Below the pieces are notes generated by a model. It was not told the DNA's origin. It did not search any database and saw only the letters and a list, made by a program, of their open reading frames with translations. Below are positions 62,147 to 64,000 of a stretch of DNA of 64,000 bases, piece by piece. A program made the position numbers and the translations under genes. Every line of letters begins with the position of its first letter. Within the stretch, counting starts at the first letter, position 1. Source of the DNA: Halanaerobium sp041694515 (GTDB lineage Bacteria > Bacillota > Halanaerobiia > Halanaerobiales > Halanaerobiaceae); NCBI GenBank assembly GCA_041694515.1, contig JASMSZ010000005.1, positions 35,036 to 99,035 of the forward strand, given 5' to 3'.

Positions 62147-64000
62147 TTATTTCAACTCCTCACTAATTCTATTATAGTCAACATAGTATCTAACAGCTAA
62201 TATATGATATTTGCTGTGCTTATATTCAGAATGATTTTTATCAATAGTATCCCAAAATAATTTTTGGCATTTTTTACAATAAGTAAAACCATCTTTTTCT
62301 CGATCAACAAAAAGAGATAATACAGAATTTTCGAATTTATAATAAAAACTTACAGGATTATATTCTAATTTTTCAGGCTGTAAACTGTCTTCTCTTTTAT
62401 TATAAATTTTTAAATTCCCTTCATATCTTTCCTCATTCTTAAATTCTAATTTAGAAGCATCTCTAATTTCTGTTATTTTATAATCATAGTTTAAAGGAAA
62501 TTTATCTCCATTTTCGTCTTCTACTTTAGTTATAACAAGTCCTTTATCTTTAATAACTGCAATAAAATCCTTTTTATCTCCAATAGTTAAATCAAAAACA
62601 TTCAAGGTATTATCTGCTGGATATTTAGCCTCTCCTGAATTCCAGGTATCTTTTTCTTTAAATTGAAGCCGGTATTGATTAGGAAGTATTTTTTTCTTTA
62701 AATTGACTATTAATTTATTATTATTATTTATTTCTTCAGAAAAAATCTTTACTTTGTTCTTCTTATTCCACAATATTATGTTTTTACCGTGATCTCTTCC
62801 CAACTGCTGCCATTCTATTTTAACTATATTTTCCTCTTTTCTATAATTTATAGATGAATTTATTATTTCCCATCTTGTTCTAATCCTTAATAATGGATAA
62901 ACATTATCATTTCCTGTTTTTAAAGATATCTCCTGTACTGAATTATTGCTATTTTTTATATCATCAGCAAATCTCATTAAATCAAAGATGAGTTTATTTC
63001 CTAATTTTTTAGATCTAATTTTTTGTTGATCATTATTTAAAATTAAATCTGCATTATCAAAGTCAAATCTATCAATATTATTAATAACAAGTTGAGCTTC
63101 TTCCTGATTATATAGATCCTCATGCCAAATTTCTTTAACTCTGCTTTGATCTGTTAAATTTAATTGTGGACTCTTTATTTCCCATTTAATAATAGGAATA
63201 ATCAGGGATAAGGAAACTTTAAATTCATTATTTTTGATTTCAGAAATAAAATAACCATTTAATAATTTAATTCCAGGATTAAATTGTATTTTTAGCAGCT
63301 GATTTTTGCTGACTACTTCTCCATCTTCATAATCAAAATAACAATTCTCAGGTAACTTTAATTTTACCTCAGCATAATCTTCTCCGTTAATAACTGGAGG
63401 ATAAACATCTTTATCATACTTAATATTGAATTTAGGAAGAACTAAAAAAGAAAAGTCAATATTTTTTATCATACTGTGCTTTGAACTTCTTTTTCTTAGT
63501 CTTACTTCATATAAGCCATATTTATAATTGAAGAAATTATTTAAATAAATATATACCATCTTATTTTTAATTTTAATCTGATTTTCTAATTTTCTTAAAT
63601 TAATATTAACAATTTTTTCACCTTTATTTATTGATATCCTTAGCTGCCATAGTCTTAAGTTTGTTAATTCTTTAATAGTAAACAATAAAATTGGTGCTTT
63701 TTCTAAATATACTTTTTTATTTTTGCTTTTTAAATTACTGCTGATCTTTCCTGCTATTAATTGAGGCTCTATATAGTTGGTCTTCTTAAAGGTTTCAATC
63801 ACAAAACCATTTTCATTTAGTATATTTAAAATTTCAAGATCATTTATATATAATTGATAATAGGAATATTCTGAAAAATTACCAGATAAGTCTTCTTTCT
63901 GCATAACAATATTTTGAGGCTCAATTTTAAAGTTATTTTTTAAAATTAAACCTAATTTCTGATAAGCCAAAGGATTTAACGAAAGTACTCTATTTGATTG
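62147..64000 (-). CDS. beta-rich protein with C-terminal Cys/His finger, partner of the helicase (5' end outside window)
   Basis: At least 617 residues are visible and the frame is open to the window edge, so the gene is longer; the TTG at 63970 is not supported as a start. Repeated beta-sandwich-like units (KWEIKSPQLNLT, RWEIINSSINYRKEENIV) with many Lys/Asn. The last 40 residues have YCKKCQKLFWDT and HSEYKHSKYHILA, a CxxC...HxxxH finger. The stop TAA abuts the helicase ATG, with the helicase SD GAGGAG inside this gene. No family recognised. A partner role like DruH or DrmB is inference from position only. Confidence 0.7.
   Translation of the reverse strand, partial: QSNRVLSLNPLAYQKLGLILKNNFKIEPQNIVMQKEDLSGNFSEYSYYQLYINDLEILNILNENGFVIETFKKTNYIEPQLIAGKISSNLKSKNKKVYLEKAPILLFTIKELTNLRLWQLRISINKGEKIVNINLRKLENQIKIKNKMVYIYLNNFFNYKYGLYEVRLRKRSSKHSMIKNIDFSFLVLPKFNIKYDKDVYPPVINGEDYAEVKLKLPENCYFDYEDGEVVSKNQLLKIQFNPGIKLLNGYFISEIKNNEFKVSLSLIIPIIKWEIKSPQLNLTDQSRVKEIWHEDLYNQEEAQLVINNIDRFDFDNADLILNNDQQKIRSKKLGNKLIFDLMRFADDIKNSNNSVQEISLKTGNDNVYPLLRIRTRWEIINSSINYRKEENIVKIEWQQLGRDHGKNIILWNKKNKVKIFSEEINNNNKLIVNLKKKILPNQYRLQFKEKDTWNSGEAKYPADNTLNVFDLTIGDKKDFIAVIKDKGLVITKVEDENGDKFPLNYDYKITEIRDASKLEFKNEERYEGNLKIYNKREDSLQPEKLEYNPVSFYYKFENSVLSLFVDREKDGFTYCKKCQKLFWDTIDKNHSEYKHSKYHILAVRYYVDYNRISEELK

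Noticed and set aside
57293..64000. Complete DISARM system
   Set aside because: DISARM splits helicase (DrmA) and DUF1998 (DrmB) and adds DrmC and a methyltransferase; here helicase and DUF1998 are one chain and no methylase or PLD gene is in the window.
1..64000. tRNA or rRNA genes
   Set aside because: No cloverleaf-like GTTCGA/CCA patterns or rRNA-like GC-rich blocks were noticed on either strand.

Overview
The window looks like chromosomal DNA of a low-GC, anaerobic, fermentative Firmicute. The AT-rich third positions, strong GGAGG-type ribosome binding sites, frequent GTG/TTG starts and gene styles suggest the Halanaerobiales (Halanaerobium-like); this placement is inference from gene flavour, not from a marker gene. 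No rRNA, tRNA or CRISPR array was seen. Many ribosome binding sites lie inside the longest open frames, so I moved starts downstream where an SD sequence decides them.

Layout. 1-6.6 kb: end of an ArsR-type regulator, a small membrane protein, a PAS-GGDEF-HD-GYP c-di-GMP protein, an internally deleted ADP-ribosylglycohydrolase, a PRPP-synthetase-like enzyme, MgtE and an overlooked 40-aa membrane peptide. 6.7-13 kb: a Crp-like/DUF2225 protein, then a minus-strand operon of two membrane proteins and a YhaO/YhaN-like nuclease-ATPase pair, with a perfect hairpin between SD and start of its first gene. 13-28 kb: housekeeping genes: pyruvate carboxylase with a structured leader, LiaF-like membrane protein, YihY, an RpoD-type sigma factor, peptidase C1B, citrate synthase, homoserine dehydrogenase, TraB, SDR and pirin. 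Pyruvate carboxylase plus citrate synthase would feed oxaloacetate to citrate and glutamate; homoserine dehydrogenase draws on the same pool through aspartate.

27.4-30.6 kb is scarred: a 277-bp segment is present twice, the first copy fused to a fragment of the neighbouring HD gene, next to an element-like stretch with terminal inverted repeats. Two small genes here have their frame shifted by one base just after the best start codon. 30.7-36.1 kb is a second SbcD/SbcC-like operon with a CDGSH Fe-S protein and a zinc-ribbon protein. 36-45 kb mixes intact genes (CoA-binding protein, two alpha/beta hydrolases in an operon with an ATP-grasp ligase, class I aldolase, MFS) with clear gene relics (4Fe-4S protein, DUF45 metalloprotease, SDR tail, Rossmann stub).

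45.2-51.4 kb is a minus-strand accessory cluster: DUF3307 membrane protein, a tandem SatD protein with two HTH segments, two pRiA4b-ORF3-like proteins, UPF0158 and a truncated DUF3024, with a repeated 18-bp motif at the promoter. 51.7-56.9 kb holds a C-terminally short AmrS behind a possible leader-peptide attenuator, a domain-swapped GH3 beta-glucosidase and a third pRiA4b-like protein. The window ends in the most interesting unit: a 1617-aa DEAH helicase with a DUF1998 C-terminus, directly coupled to an upstream gene that runs off the window and ends in a Cys/His finger. This resembles anti-phage helicase modules but does not match a complete known system here.
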